NCBI GenBank assembly: GCA_920105625.2
Contig: CAKKTE020000647.1
Coordinates: 248,001 to 312,000, forward strand
Source: Clusia tigrina
Taxonomy: Eukaryota > Arthropoda > Insecta > Diptera > Clusiidae
Length of the DNA: 64,000 nt
Direction of reading: 5' to 3'
This document shows, in pieces, positions 1 to 12,349 of the stretch (the first letter of the stretch is position 1; each line of letters opens with the position of its first letter). The notes under the pieces were generated by a model that was given only the letters and a program-made list of their open reading frames with translations, made no database searches and was not told the DNA's origin. A program made the position numbers and the translations under genes.

Positions 1-114
1 AGTGTTTTATTTGGGATTCAAGGGTAGCATAGCTTTGAGCGTTAGCTTAAATTGACAAGAGGCTCGAGTGCTTTATTGTTACAAAATTTCAAGGTTTTAT
101 GACGCTCCAGTAAA

Positions 115-144
115 AAGTTACAAGCATTTGTATGTTGCAAACTT
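115..144. repeat. Imperfect dyad within the monomer (first example)
   Basis: The sequence aagttacaagcat at 115-127 and atgttgcaaactt at 132-144 flank a 4-base centre, ttgt. The reverse complement of the left arm matches the right arm at 9 of 13 positions. The segment recurs in nearly every monomer at the same monomer coordinates. Short dyads are common in satellites that lack a CENP-B box and have been proposed to form non-B structures at centromeres. That role is inference here. Confidence 0.6.
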
Positions 145-392
145 TGATAGGTGTAGGACATACCGTATAGAAGTTAGGGCCATTTGAAGTTTTATCAGTG
201 ATTGATTTGGGACTTAAGGGTAGCATAGCTTTGAGCGATGGCTTAAATTGACAAGAGGCTCGAGTACTTTATTGTTACAAAATTTCAAGGTTTTATGACG
301 CTCCAGTGAAAAGTTACAAGCATTTGTAGGTTGCAAACTTTGATAGGTGTAGGGCGTACCGTATAGAAGTTAGGGCCATTTGAAGTTTTATC

Positions 393-588
393 AGTGTTTG
401 ATTTGGGACTCAAGGGTAGCATAGCTTTGAGCGATAGCTTAAATTGACAAGAGGCTCGAGTACTTTATTGTTACAAAATTTCAAGGTTTTATGACGCTCC
501 AGTAAAAAGTTACAAGCATTTGTATGTTGCAAACTTTGATAGGTGTTGGACGTACCGTATAAAAGTTAGGGCCATTTGAAGTTTTATC
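393..588 (+). repeat. Representative 196-bp monomer, close to consensus
   Basis: This copy serves as a reference for positions within a monomer. Landmarks are: 1-4 agtg; 5-20 a variable segment, either gtttgatttgggactc-like or ttttatttgggattc-like; 29-35 and 42-48 a short direct repeat atagctt; 39-44 variable (gcgata, gcgtta, gcaata or gagaaa); 53-55 a TGA; 57-62 variable (agaggc, agcggc or agagac); 63-68 the XhoI palindrome ctcgag; 86-100 atttcaaggttttat; 101-109 gacgctcca; 115-144 an imperfect inverted repeat; 157-165 gacgtaccg; 171-187 a variable then conserved stretch ending in the TGA of catttga; 182-195 atttgaagttttat. The length of 196 bp falls in the range of one nucleosome plus linker, common for satellites. 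The start point is arbitrary. Confidence 0.95.
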
Positions 589-3500
589 AGTGTTTTATTT
601 GGGATTCAAGGGTAGCATAGCTTTGAGCAATAGCTTAAATTGACAAGAGGCTCGAGTACTTTATTGTTACAAAATTTCAAGGTTTTATTACGCTCCAGTA
701 AAAAGTTACAAGCATTTGTATGTTGCAAACTTTGATAGGTGTAGGACGTACCGTACAGAATTTAGGGACATTTGAAGTTTTATCAGTGTTTGATTCGGGA
801 CTTAAGGGTAGCACAGCTTTGAGCGATAGCTTAAATTGACAAGCGGCTCGAGTACTTTATTGTTACAAAATTTCAAGGTTTTATGACGCTCCAGTAAAGA
901 GTTACAAGCATTTGTATGCTGCAAACTTTGATAGGTGTAGGACGTACCGTATAGAAGTTAGGGCCATTTGAAGTTTTATCAGTGTTTGATTTGGGACTCA
1001 AGGGTAGCATATCTTTGAGCGTTAGCTTAAATTGACAAGCGGCTCGAGTACTTTATTGTTACAAAATTTCAAGGTTTTATGACGCTCCAGTAAAAAGTTA
1101 CAAGCATTTATATGCTGCAAACTTTGATAGGTATAGGACGTACCGTATAGAAGTTAGAGCCATTTGAAGTTTTATAAGTGTTTGATTTGGGACTCAAGGG
1201 TAGCATAGCTTTGAGCGATAGCTTAAATTGACAAGAGGCTCGAGTACTTTATTGTTACAAAATTTCAAAGTTTTATGACGCTCCAGTAAAAAGTTACAAG
1301 CATTTGTATGTTGCAAACTTTGATAGGTGTAGGACGTACCGTATAGAAATTAGGGCCATTTGAAGTTTTATCAGTATTTTATTTGGGATTCAAGGGTAGC
1401 ATAGCTTGGAACAATAGCTTAAATTGACAAGAGGCTCGAGTACTTTATTGTTACAAAATTTCAAGGTTTTATTACGCTCCAATAAAAAGTTACAAGCATT
1501 TGTATGTTGCAAACTTTGATAGGTGTAGGACGTACCGTATAGAAGTTAGGGCCATTTGAAGTTTTATCAGTGTTTTATTTGGGATTCAAGGGTAGCATAG
1601 CTTTGAGCGATAGCTTAAATTGACATGAGGCTCGAGTACTTTATTGTTACAAAATTTCAAGGTTTTATGACGCTCCAGTAAAAAGTTACAAGCATTTGTA
1701 TGTTGCAAACTTTGATAGGTGTAGGACGTACCGTATAGAAGTTAGGGCCATTTGAAGTTTTATCAGTGTTTTGTTTGGGATTCAAGGGTAGCATAGCTTT
1801 GAGCAATAGCTTAAATTGACAAGAGGCTCGAGTACTTTATTGTTACAAAATTTCAAGGTTTTATGACGCTCCAGTAAAAAGTTACAAGGATTTGTATGTT
1901 GCAAACTTTGATACGTGTAGGACGTACCGTATAGAAGTTAGGGCCATTTGAAGTTTTATCAGTGTTTGATTTGTGATTCAAGGGTATCATAGCTTTGAGC
2001 AATAGCTTAAATTGACAAGAGGCTCGAGTACTTTATTGTTACAAAATTTCAATGTTTTATTACGCTCCAGTAAAAAGTTACAAGCATTTGTATGTTGAAA
2101 ACTTTGATAGGTGTAGGATCTACCGTACAGAATTTAGGGCTATTTGAAGTTTTATCAGTGTTTGATTCGGGACTTAAGGGTACCATAGCTTTGAGCGATA
2201 GCTTAAATTGACTAGCGGCTCGAGTTCTTTATTGTTACAAAATTTCAAGGTTTTATGACGCTCCAGTAAAAAGTTACAAGCATTTGTATGCTGCAAACTT
2301 TGATAGGTGTAGGACGTATCGTATAGAAGTTAGGGCCATGTGAAGATTTATCAGTGTTTGATTTGGGCCTCAAGGGTAGCATAGCTTTGAGCGTTAGCTT
2401 AAATTGACAAGCGGCTCGAGTACTTTATTGTTACAAAATTTCAAGGTTTTATGACGCTCCAGTAAAAAGTTACAAGCATTTATATGTTGCAAACTTTGAT
2501 AGGTATAGGACGTACCGTATAGAAGTTAGGGCCATTTGAAGTTTTATCAGTGTTTGATTTGGGACTCAAGGGTAGCATAGCTTTGAGCGATAGCTTAAAT
2601 TGACAAGAGGCTCGAGTACTTTATTGTTACAAAATTTCAATGTTTTATGACGCTCCAGTAAAAAGTTACAAGCATTTATATGTTGCAAACTTTGATAGGT
2701 GTAGGACGTACCGTATTGAAGTTAGGGCCATTTGAAGTTTTATCAGTGTTTTATTTGGGATTCAAGGGTAGCACAGCTTTGAGCGTTAGCTTAAATTGAC
2801 AAGAGGCTCGAGTGCTTTATTGTTACAAAATTTCAAGGTTTTATGACGCTCCAGTAAAAAGTTACAAGCATTTGTATGTTGCAAACTTTGATAGGTGTAG
2901 GACGTACCGTATAGAAGTTAGGGCCATTTGAAGTTTTATCAGTGATTGATTTGGGACTTAAGGGTAGCATAGCTTTGAGCGATGGCTTAAATTGACAAGA
3001 GGCTCGAGTACTTTATTGTTACAAAATTTCAAGGTTTTATGACGCTCCAGTGAAAAGTTACAAGCATTTGTATGTTGCAAACTTTGATAGGTGTAGGACG
3101 TACCGTATAGAAGTTAGGGCCATTTGAAGTTTTATCAGTGTTTGATTTGGGACTCAAGGGTAGCATAGATTTGAGCGATAGCTTAAATTGACAAGAGGCC
3201 CGAGTATTTTATTGTTACAAAATTTCAAGGTTTTATGACGCTCCAGTAAAAAGTAACAAGCATTTATATATTGCAAACTTTGATAGGTGTAGGACGTACC
3301 GTATAGAAGTTAGGGCTATTTGAAGTTTTATCAGTGTTTTATTTATGATTCAAGGGTAGCATAGCTTTGAGCAATAGCTTAAATTGACAAGAGGCTCGAG
3401 TACTTTATTGTTACAAAATTTCAAGATTTTATTACGCTCAAGTAAAAAGTTACAAGCATTTGTATGTTGCAAACTTTGATAGGTGTAGGACGTACCGTAC

Positions 3501-5292
3501 AGAATTTAGAGCCATTTGAAGTTTTATCAGTGTTTGATTCGGGACTTAAGGGTAGCATAGCTTTGAGCGATAGCTTAAATTGACAAGCGGCTCGAGTACT
3601 TTATTGTTACAAAATTTCAAGGTTTTATGACGCTCCAGTAAAAAGTTACAAGCATTTGTATGCTGCAAACTTTGATAGGTGTAGGACGTACCGTATAGAA
3701 GTTAGGGCCATTTGAAGTTTTATCAGTGTTTGATTTGGGACTCAAGGGTAGCATAGCTTTGAGCGTTAGCTTAAATTGACAAGCGGCTCGAGTACTTTAT
3801 TGTTACAAAATTTCAAGGTTTTATGACGCTCCAGTAAAAAGTTACAAGCATTTGTATGTTGCAAACTTTGATAGGTGTAGGACGTACCGTATAGAAGTTA
3901 GGGCCATTTGAAGTTGTATCAGTGTTTGATTTGGGATTTAAGGGTAGCATAGCTTTGAGCAATAGCTTCAATTGACAAGAGGCTCGAGTACTTTATTGTT
4001 ACAAAATTTCAATGTTTTATTACGCTCCAGTAAAAAGTTACAAGCATTTGTATGTTGCAAACTTTGATAGGTGTAGGATGTACCGTATAGAAGTTAGGGC
4101 TATTTGAAGTTTTATCAGTGTTTGATTTGGGACTTAAGGGTAGCATAGCTTTGAGCGATAGCTTAAATTGACAAGAGGCTCGAGTACTTTATTGTTACAA
4201 AATGTCAAAGTTTTATGACGCTCCAGTAAAAAGTTACAAGCATTTGTATGTTGCAAACTTTGATAGGTGTAGGACGTACCGTACAGAAGTTAGGGCCATT
4301 TGAAGTTTTATCAGTGTTTTATTTGGGATTCAAGGGTAGCATAGCTTTGAGCAATAGCTTAAATTGACAAGAGGCTCGAGTACTTTATTGTTACAAAATT
4401 TCAAGGTTTTATGACGCTCCAGTAAAAAGTTACACGCATTTGTATGTTGCAAACTCTGATAGGTGTAGGACGTACCTTATAGAAGTAAGGGCTATTTGAA
4501 GTTTTATCAGTGTTTTATTTGGGATTCAAGGGTAGCATAGCTTTGAGCAATAGCTTAAATTGACAAGAGGCTCGAGTACTTTATTGTTACAAAATTTCAA
4601 GGTTTTATGACGCTCCAGTAAAAAGTTACAAGCATTTATATGTTGCAAACTTTGATAGGTGTAGGACGTACCGTATAGAAGTTAGGGCTATTTGAAGTTT
4701 TATCAGTGTATTATTTACGATTCAAGGGTAGCATAGCTTTGAGCAATAGCTTAAATTGACAAGAGGCTCGAGTACTTTATTGTTACAAAATTTCAAGGTT
4801 TTATTACGCTCAAGTAAAAAGTTACAAGCATTTGTATGTTGCAAACTTTGATAGGTGTAGGACGTACCGTACAGAATTTAGAGCCATTTGAAGTTTTATC
4901 AGTGTTTGATTCGGGACTTAAGGGTAGCATAGCTTTGAGCGATAGCTTAAATTGACAAGCGGCTCGAGTACTTTATTGTTACAAAATTTCAAGGTTTTAT
5001 GACGTTCCAGTAAAAAGTTACAAGCATTTGTATGCTGCAAACTTTGATAGGTGTAGGACGTACCGTATAGAAGTTAGGGCCATTTGAAGTTTTATCAGTG
5101 TTTGATTTGGGACTTAAGGGTAGCATAGCTTTGAGCGTTAGCTTAAATTGACAAACGGCTCGAGTACTTTATTGTTACAAAATTTCAAGGTTTTATGACG
5201 CTCCAGTAAAAAGTTACAAGCATTTGTATGTTGCAAACTTTGATAGGTGTAGGACGTACCGTATAGAAGTTAGGGCCATTTGAAGTTTTATC

Positions 5293-8036
5293 AGTGTTTG
5301 ATTTGGGATTTAAGGGTAGCTTAGCTTTGAGCAATAGCTTAAATTGACAAGAGGCTCGAGTACTTTATTGTTACAAAATTTCAATGTTTTATTACGCTCC
5401 AGTAAAAAGTTACAAGCATTTGTATGTTGCAAACTTTGATAGGTGTAGGATGTACCGTACAGAATTTAGGGCCATGTGAAGTTTTATCAGTGTTTGATTT
5501 GGGACTCAAGGGTAACATAGCTTTGAGCGTTAGCTTAAATTGACAAGCGGCTCGAGTACTTTATTGTTACAAAATTTCAAGGTTTTATGACGCTCCAGTA
5601 AAAAGTTACAAGCATTTATATGTTGCAAAATTTGATAGGTATAGGACGTACCGTATAGAAGTTAGGGCCATTTGAAGTTTTATCAGTGTTTGATTTGGGA
5701 CTCAAGGGTAGCATAGCTTTGAGCGATAGCTTAAATTGACAAGAGGCTCGAGTACTTTATTGTTACAAAATGTCAATGTTTTATGACGCTCCAGTAAAAA
5801 GTTACAAGCATTTATATGTTGCAAACTTTGATAGGTGTAGGACGTACCGTATTGAAGTTAGGGCCATTTGAAGTTTTATCAGTGTTTTATTTGGGATTCA
5901 AGGGTAGCATAGCTTTGAGCGTTAGCTTAAATTGACAAGAGGCTCGAGTGCTTTATTGTTACAAAATTTCAAGGTTTTATGACGCTCCAGTAAAAAGTTA
6001 CAAGCATTTGTATGTTGCAAACTTTGATAGGTGTAGGACATACCGTCTAGAAGTTAGGGCCATTTGAAGTTTTATCAGTGTGTGATTTGGGACTCAAGGG
6101 TAGCATAGCTTTGAGCGATAGCTTAAATTGACAAGAGGCTCGAGTACTTTATTGTTACAAAATTTCAAGGTTTTATGACGCTCCAGTAAAAAGTTACAAG
6201 CATTTGTATGTTGCAAACTTTGATAGGTGTAGGACGTACCGTATATAAGTTAGGGCCATTTGAAGTTTTATCAGTGTTTTATTTGGGATTCAACGGTAGC
6301 ATAGCTTTGAGCAATAGCTTAAATTGACAAGAGGCTCGAGTACTTTATTGTTACAAAATTTCAAGGTTTTATTACGCTCCAGTAAAAAGTTACAAGCATT
6401 TGTATGTTGCAAACTTTGATAGGTGTAGGACGTACCGTACAGAATTTAGGGCAATTTGAAGTTTTATCAGTGTTTGATTCGGGACTTAAGAGTAGCACAG
6501 CTTTGAGCGATAGCTTAAATTGACAAGCGGCTCGAGTACTTTATTGTTACAAAATTTCAAGGTTTTATGACGCTCCAGTAAAAAGTTACAAGCATTTGTA
6601 TGCTGCAAACTTTGATAGGTGTAGGACGTACCGTATAGAAGTTAGGGCCATTTGAAGTTTTATCAGTGTTTGATTTGGGACTCAAGGGTAGCATAGCTTT
6701 GAGCGATAGCTTAAATTGACAAGAGGCTCGAGTACTTTATTGTTACAAAATTTCAAGGTTTTATGACGCTCCAGTAAAAAGTTACAAGCATTTATATGTC
6801 GCAAACTTTGATAGGTGTAGGACGTACCGTATAGAAGTTAGGGCTATTTGAAGTTTTATCAGTGTATTATTTATGATTCAAGGGTAGCATAGCTTTGAGC
6901 AATAGCTTAAATTGACAAGAGGCTCGAGTACTTTATTGTTACAAAATTTCAAGGTTTTATTACGCTCAAGTAAAAAGTTACAAGCATTTGTATGTTGCAA
7001 ACTTTGATAGGTGTAGGACGTACCGTACAGAATTTAGAGCCATTTGAAGTTTTATCAGTGTTTGATTCGGGACTTAAGGGTAGCATAGCTTTGAGCGATA
7101 GCTTAAATTGACAAGCGGCTCGAGTACTTTATTGTTACAAAATTTCAAGGTTTTATGACGTTCCAGTAAAAAGTTACAAGCATTTGTATGTTGCAAACTT
7201 TGATAGGTGTAGGACGTACCGTATAGAAGTTAGGGCCATTTGAAGTTTTATCAGTGTTTGATTTGGGATTTAAGGGTAGCTTAGCTTTGAGCAATAGCTT
7301 AAATTGGCAAGAGGCTCGAGTACTTTATTGTTACAAAATTTCAATGTTTTATTACGCTCCAGTAAAAAGTTACAAGCATTTGTATGTTGCAAACTTTGAT
7401 AGGTGTAGGATGTACCGTACAGAATTTAGGGCTATTTGAAGTTTTATCAGTGTTTGATTCGGGACTTAAGGGTACCATAGCTTTGAGCGATAGCTCAAAT
7501 TGACAAGCGGCTCGATTACTTTATTGTTACAAAATTTCAAGGTTTTATGACGCTCCAGTAAAAAGTTACAAGCATTTGTATGCTGCAAACTTTGATAGGT
7601 GTAGGACGTACCGTATAGAAGTTAGGGCCATGTGAAGTTTTATCAGTGTTTGATTTGGGACTCAAGGGTAACATAGCTTTGAGCGTTAGCTTAAATTGAC
7701 AAGCGGCTCGAGTACTTTATTGTTACAAAATTTCAAGGTTTTATGACGCTCCAGTAAAAAGTTACAAGCATTTATATGTTGCAAAATTTGATAGGTATAG
7801 GACGTACCGTATAGAAGTTAGGGCCATTTGAAGTTTTATCAGTGTTTGATTTGGGACTCAAGGGTAGCATAGCTTTGAGCGATAGCTTAAATTGACAAGA
7901 GGCTCGAGTACTTTATTGTTACAAAATGTCAATGTTTTATGACGCTCCAGTAAAAAGTTACAAGCATTTATATGTTGCAAACTTTGATAGGTGTAGGACG
8001 TACCGGATTGAAGTTAGGGCCATTTGAAGTTTTATC
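5293..8036 (+). repeat. Region-1 segment with a one-monomer length difference between copies
   Basis: The monomer at 5,293 (gggtagcttagc, gcaatag, gtaggatg) recurs at 7,253, an offset of 10 monomers. The next shared monomer, at 5,489 and 7,645 (gggtaacatag, aaaatttgatagg), is offset by 11. The right copy has one extra monomer at 7,449, of the gattcggg type with taccatagc and gctcgattac, which the left copy lacks. The left copy has the gccatgtgaag junction directly at the end of the monomer at 5,293. This records loss or gain of one monomer by in-register exchange. Confidence 0.7.
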
Positions 8037-8740
8037 CTTGTTTTATTTGGGATTCAAGGGTAGCATAGCTTTGAGCGTTATCTTAAATTGACAAGAGGCT
8101 CGAGTGCTTTATTGTTACAAAATTTCAAGGTTTTATGACGCTCCAGTAAAAAGTTACAAGCATTTGTATGTTGCAAACTTTGATAGGTGTAGGACATACC
8201 GTATAGAAGTTAGGGCCATTTGAAGTTTTATCAGTGATTGATTTGGGACTTAAGGGTAGCATAGCTTTGAGCGATGGCTTAAATTGACAAGAGGCTCGAG
8301 TACTTTATTGTTACAAAATTTCAAGGTTTTATGACGCTCCAGTGAAAAGTTACAAGCATTTGTAGGTTGCAAACTTTGATAGGTGTAGGGCGTAACGTAT
8401 AGAAGTTAGGGCCATTTGAAGTTTTATCAGTGTTTGATTTGGGACTCAAGGGTAGCATAGCTTTGAGCGATAGCTTAAATTGACAAGAGGCTCGAGTACT
8501 TTATTGTTACAAAATTTCAAGGTTTTATGACGCTCCAGTAAAAAGTTACAAGCATTTGTATGTTGCAAACTTTGATAGGTGTAGGACGTACCGTATAAAA
8601 GTTAGGGCCATTTGAAATTTTATCAGTGTTTTATTTGGGATTCAAGGGTAGCATAGCTTTGAGCAATAGCTTAAATTGACAAGAGGCTCGAGTACTTTAT
8701 TGTTACAAAATTTCAAGGTTTTATTACGCTCCAGTAAAAA
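8037..8740 (+). repeat. Lead block, copy 2, truncated
   Basis: This block matches copy 1 at an offset of 8,036 bp, exactly 41 monomers, through its first three monomers and half of the fourth. It then switches near 8,745 to sequence like the second half of copy 1's sixth monomer (ttatatgctgc, gtatagg, ttagagcc). Two monomers are thus missing and the junction lies inside a monomer, in register, as expected from unequal exchange or deletion between homologous monomers. Confidence 0.75.
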
Positions 8741-8750
8741 GTTACAAGCA

Positions 8751-9933
8751 TTTATATGCTGCAAACTTTGATAGGTATAGGACGTACCGTATAGAAGTTA
8801 GAGCCATTTGAAGTTTTATAAGTGTTTGATTTGGGACTCAAGGGTAGCATAGCTTTGAGCGATAGCTTAAATTGACAAGAGGCTCGAGTACTTTATTGTT
8901 ACAAAATTTCAAAGTTTTATGACGCTCCAGTAAAAAGTTACAAGCATTTGTATGTTGCAAACTTTGATAGGTGTAGGACGTACCGTATAGAAATTAGGGC
9001 CATTTGAAGTTTTATCAGTATTTTATTTGGGATTCAAGGGTAGCATAGCTTGGAACAATAGCTTAAATTGACAAGAGGCTCGAGTACTTTATTGTTACAA
9101 AATTTCAATGTTTTATTACGCTCCAGTAAAAAGTTACAAGCATTTATATGTTGCAAAATTTGATAGGTATAGGACGTACCGTATAGAAGTTAGGGCCATT
9201 TGAAGTTTTATCAGTGTATTATTTATGATTCAAGGGTAGCATAGCTTTGAGCAATAGCTTAAATTGACAAGAGGCTCGAGTACTTTATTGTTACAAAATT
9301 TCAAGGTTTTATTACGCTCAAGTAAAAAGTTACAAGCATTTGTATGTTGCAAACTTTGATAGGTGTAGGACGTACCGTACAGAATTTAGAGCCATTTGAA
9401 GTTTTATCAGTGTTTGATTCGGGACTTAAGGGTAGCATAGCTTTGAGCGATAGCTTAAATTGACAAGCGGCTCGAGTACTTTATTGTTACAAAATTTCAA
9501 GGTTTTATGACGTTCCAGTAAAAAGTTACAAGCATTTGTATGCTGCAAACTTTGATAGGTGTAGGACGTACCGTATAGAAGTTACGGCCATTTGAAGTTT
9601 TATCAGTGTTTGATTTGGGACTCAAGGGTAGCATAGCTTTGAGCGTTAGCTTAAATTGACAAACGGCTCGAGTACTTTATTGTTACAAAATTTCAAGGTT
9701 TTATGATGCTCCAGTAAAAAGTTACAAGCATTTGTATGTCGCAAACTTTGATAGGTGTAGGACGTACCGTATAGAAGTTAGGGCTATTTGAAGTTTTATC
9801 AGTGTTTGATTCGGGACTTAAGGGTACCATAGCTTTGAGCGATAGCTTAAATTGACAAGCGGCTCGATTACTTTATTGTTACAAAATTTCAAGGTTTTAT
9901 GACGCTCCAGTAAAAAGTTACAAGCATTTGTAT
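8751..9933 (+). repeat. Nine-monomer offset duplication, left copy
   Basis: This 1.18-kb segment reappears at 10,515-11,697, exactly 1,764 bp downstream (9 x 196). Shared tags are tttatatgctgc with gtatagg at the start, agtattttattt with gcttggaacaatag at about 9,017-9,060, the odd tattatttatgattc monomer, and the taccatagc/gcggctcgattac monomer. After 9,933 this copy continues into a tatgttgc monomer while the right copy has tatgctgc, which marks the end of homology. Confidence 0.8.
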
Positions 9934-10514
9934 GTTGCAAACTTTGATAGGTGTAGGACGTACCGTATAAAAGTTAGGGCCATTTGAAGTTTTATCAGTG
10001 TTTTATTTGGGATTCAAGGGTAGCATAGCTTTGAGCAATAGCTTAAATTGACAAGAGGCTCGAGTACTTTATTGTTACAAAATTTCAAGGTTTTATTACG
10101 CTCCAGTAAAAAGTTACAAGCATTTGTATGTTGCAAACTTTGATAGGTGTAGGACGTACCGTACAGAATTTAGGGCCATTTGAAGTTTTATCAGTGTTTG
10201 ATTCGGGACTTAAGGGTAGCCCAGCTTTGAGCGATAGCTTAAATTGACAAGCGGCTCGAGTACTTTATTGTTACAAAATTTCAAGGTTTTATGACGCTCC
10301 AGTAAAGAGTTACAAGCATTTGTATGCTGCAAACTTTGATAGGTGTAGGACGTACCGTATAGAAGTTAGGGCCATTTGAAGTTTTATCAGTGTTTGATTT
10401 GGGACTCAAGGGTAGCATATCTTTGAGCGTTAGCTTAAATTGACAAGCGACTCGAGTACTTTATTGTTACAAAATTTCAAGGTTTTATGACACTCCAGTA
10501 AAAAGTTACAAGCA

Positions 10515-11697
10515 TTTATATGCTGCAAACTTTGATAGGTATAGGACGTACCGTATAGAAGTTAGAGCCATTTGAAGTTTTATAAGTGTTTGATTTGGGA
10601 CTCAAGGGTAGCATAGCTTTGAGCGATAGCTTAAATTGACAAGAGGCTCGAGTACTTTATTGTTACAAAATTTCAAAGTTTTATGACGCTCCAGTAAAAA
10701 GTTACAAGCATTTGTATGTTGCAAACTTTGATAGGTGTAGGACGTACCGTATAGAAATTAGGGCCATTTGAAGTTTTATCAGTATTTTATTTGGGATTCA
10801 AGGGTAGCATAGCTTGGAACAATAGCTTAAATTGACAAGAGGCTCGAGTACTTTATTGTTACAAAATTTCAATGTTTTATTACGCTCCAGTAAAAAGTTA
10901 CAAGCATTTATATGTTGCAAAATTTGATAGGTATAGGACGTACCGTATAGAAGTTAGGGCCATTTGAAGTTTTATCAGTGTATTATTTATGATTCAAGGG
11001 TAGCATAGCTTTGAGCAATAGCTTAAATTGACAAGAGGCTCGAGTACTTTATTGTTACAAAATTTCAAGGTTTTATTACGCTCAAGTAAAAAGTTACAAG
11101 CATTTGTATGTTGCAAACTTTGATAGGTGTAGGACGTACCGTACAGAATTTAGAGCCATTTGAAGTTTTATCAGTGTTTGATTCGGGACTTAAGGGTAGC
11201 ATAGCTTTGAGCGATAGCTTAAATTGACAAGCGGCTCGAGTACTTTATTGTTACAAAATTTCAAGGTTTTATGACGTTCCAGTAAAAAGTTACAAGCATT
11301 TGTATGCTGCAAACTTTGATAGGTGTAGGACGTACCGTATAGAAGTTAGGGCCATTTGAAGCTTTATCAGTGTTTGATTTGGGACTCAAGGGTAGCATAG
11401 CTTTGAGCGTTAGCTTAAATTGACAAACGGCTCGAGTACTTTATTGTTACAAAATTTCAAGGTTTTATGACGCTCCAGTAAAAAGTTACAAGCATTTGTA
11501 TGTCGCAAACTTTGATAGGTGTAGGACGTACCGTATAGAAGTTAGGGCTATTTGAAGTTTTATCAGTGTTTGATTCGGGACTTAAGGGTACCATAGCTTT
11601 GAGCGATAGCTTAAATTGACAAGCGGCTCGATTACTTTATTGTTACAAAATTTCAAGGTTTTATGACGCTCCAGTAAAAAGTTACAAGCATTTGTAT
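10515..11697 (+). repeat. Nine-monomer offset duplication, right copy
   Basis: This is the partner of 8,751-9,933. Between the two copies, 9,997 to about 10,860 matches 589 to about 1,455 at an offset of 9,408 bp (48 monomers), including the rare ccagtaaagag and catatcttt variants. The region is therefore a patchwork in which segments of the lead block were reinserted next to themselves. Confidence 0.78.
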
Positions 11698-11751
11698 GCT
11701 GCAAACTTTGATAGGTGTAGGACGTACCGTATAGAAGTTACGGGCCATGTG

Positions 11752-12143
11752 AAGTTTTATCAGTGTTTGATTTGGGACTCAAGGGTAACATAGCTTTGAG
11801 CGTTAGCTTAAATTGACAAGCGGCTCGAGTACTTTATTGTTACAAAATTTCAAGGTTTTATGACGCTCCAGTAAAAAGTTACAAGCATTTATATGTTGCA
11901 AAATTTGATAGGTGTAGGACGTACCGTATAGAAGTTAGGGCCATGTGAAGTTTTATCAGTGTTTGATTTGGGACTCAAGGGTAACATAGCTTTGAGCGTT
12001 AGCTTAAATTGACAAGCGGCTCGAGTACTTTATTGTTACAAAATTTCAAGGTTTTATGACGCTCCAGTAAAAAGTTACAAGCATTTATATGTTGCAAAAT
12101 TTGATAGGTATAGGACGTACCGTATAGAAGTTAGGGCCATTTG
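11752..12143 (+). repeat. Near-identical adjacent monomer pair
   Basis: Two neighbouring monomers both follow a gccatgtgaag junction, both begin agtgtttgatttgggactc and both carry the rare gggtaacatag, gcgttagc, gcggctcg and tttatatgttgcaaaatttg. They differ mainly near the end (gtgtagg against gtatagg). The same monomer type occurs singly near 5,489 and 7,645, so this is a local single-monomer duplication and probably recent. Confidence 0.7.
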
Positions 12144-12349
12144 AAGTTTTATCAGTGTTTGATTTGGGACTCAAGGGTAGCATAGCTTTGAGCGATAGCT
12201 TAAATTGTCAAGAGGCTCGAGTACTTTATTGTTACAAAATGTCAATGTTTTATGACGCTCCAGTAAAAAGTTACAAGCATTTATATGTTGCAAACTTTGA
12301 TAGGTGTAGGACGTACCGTATTGAAGTTAGGGCCATTTGAAGTTTTATC

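Larger units (their letters stand above)
1..1372 (+). repeat. Lead block of region 1, copy 1 (seven monomers)
   Basis: Seven distinguishable monomers occur in a fixed order. The first has gcgttagc, gagtgcttt and gacatacc; the second begins agtgattgatt and has gcgatggc, tgtaggttgc and gggcgtacc; the third is a gactc type; the fourth a ttttattt/gcaatag type with ttattacg; the fifth is gattcggg with the rare ccagtaaagag; the sixth has catatcttt and tgctgc; the seventh has caaag. The same order recurs in full or part at 8,037, 9,997 and 12,350. This is a higher-order unit that has been copied, trimmed and rejoined rather than a regular tandem HOR. Confidence 0.8.

Noticed and set aside
171..180. 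TTAGGG or TTTAGGG telomere motif in gaagttagggcc and gaatttagggcc
   Set aside because: It is a single hexamer or heptamer per monomer, never in tandem, and explained by the monomer sequence.
7254..7439. Open frame of 61 codons from a GTG, with similar ones at 12,155, 18,230, 41,619 and 45,962
   Set aside because: In the consensus this frame is closed by TGA at monomer 53-55 and at 185-187. These copies merely lost the first TGA (attggcaag, attgtcaag or aatatacaag). 196 is not a multiple of 3, so the frame shifts at each monomer. There is no coding signature.
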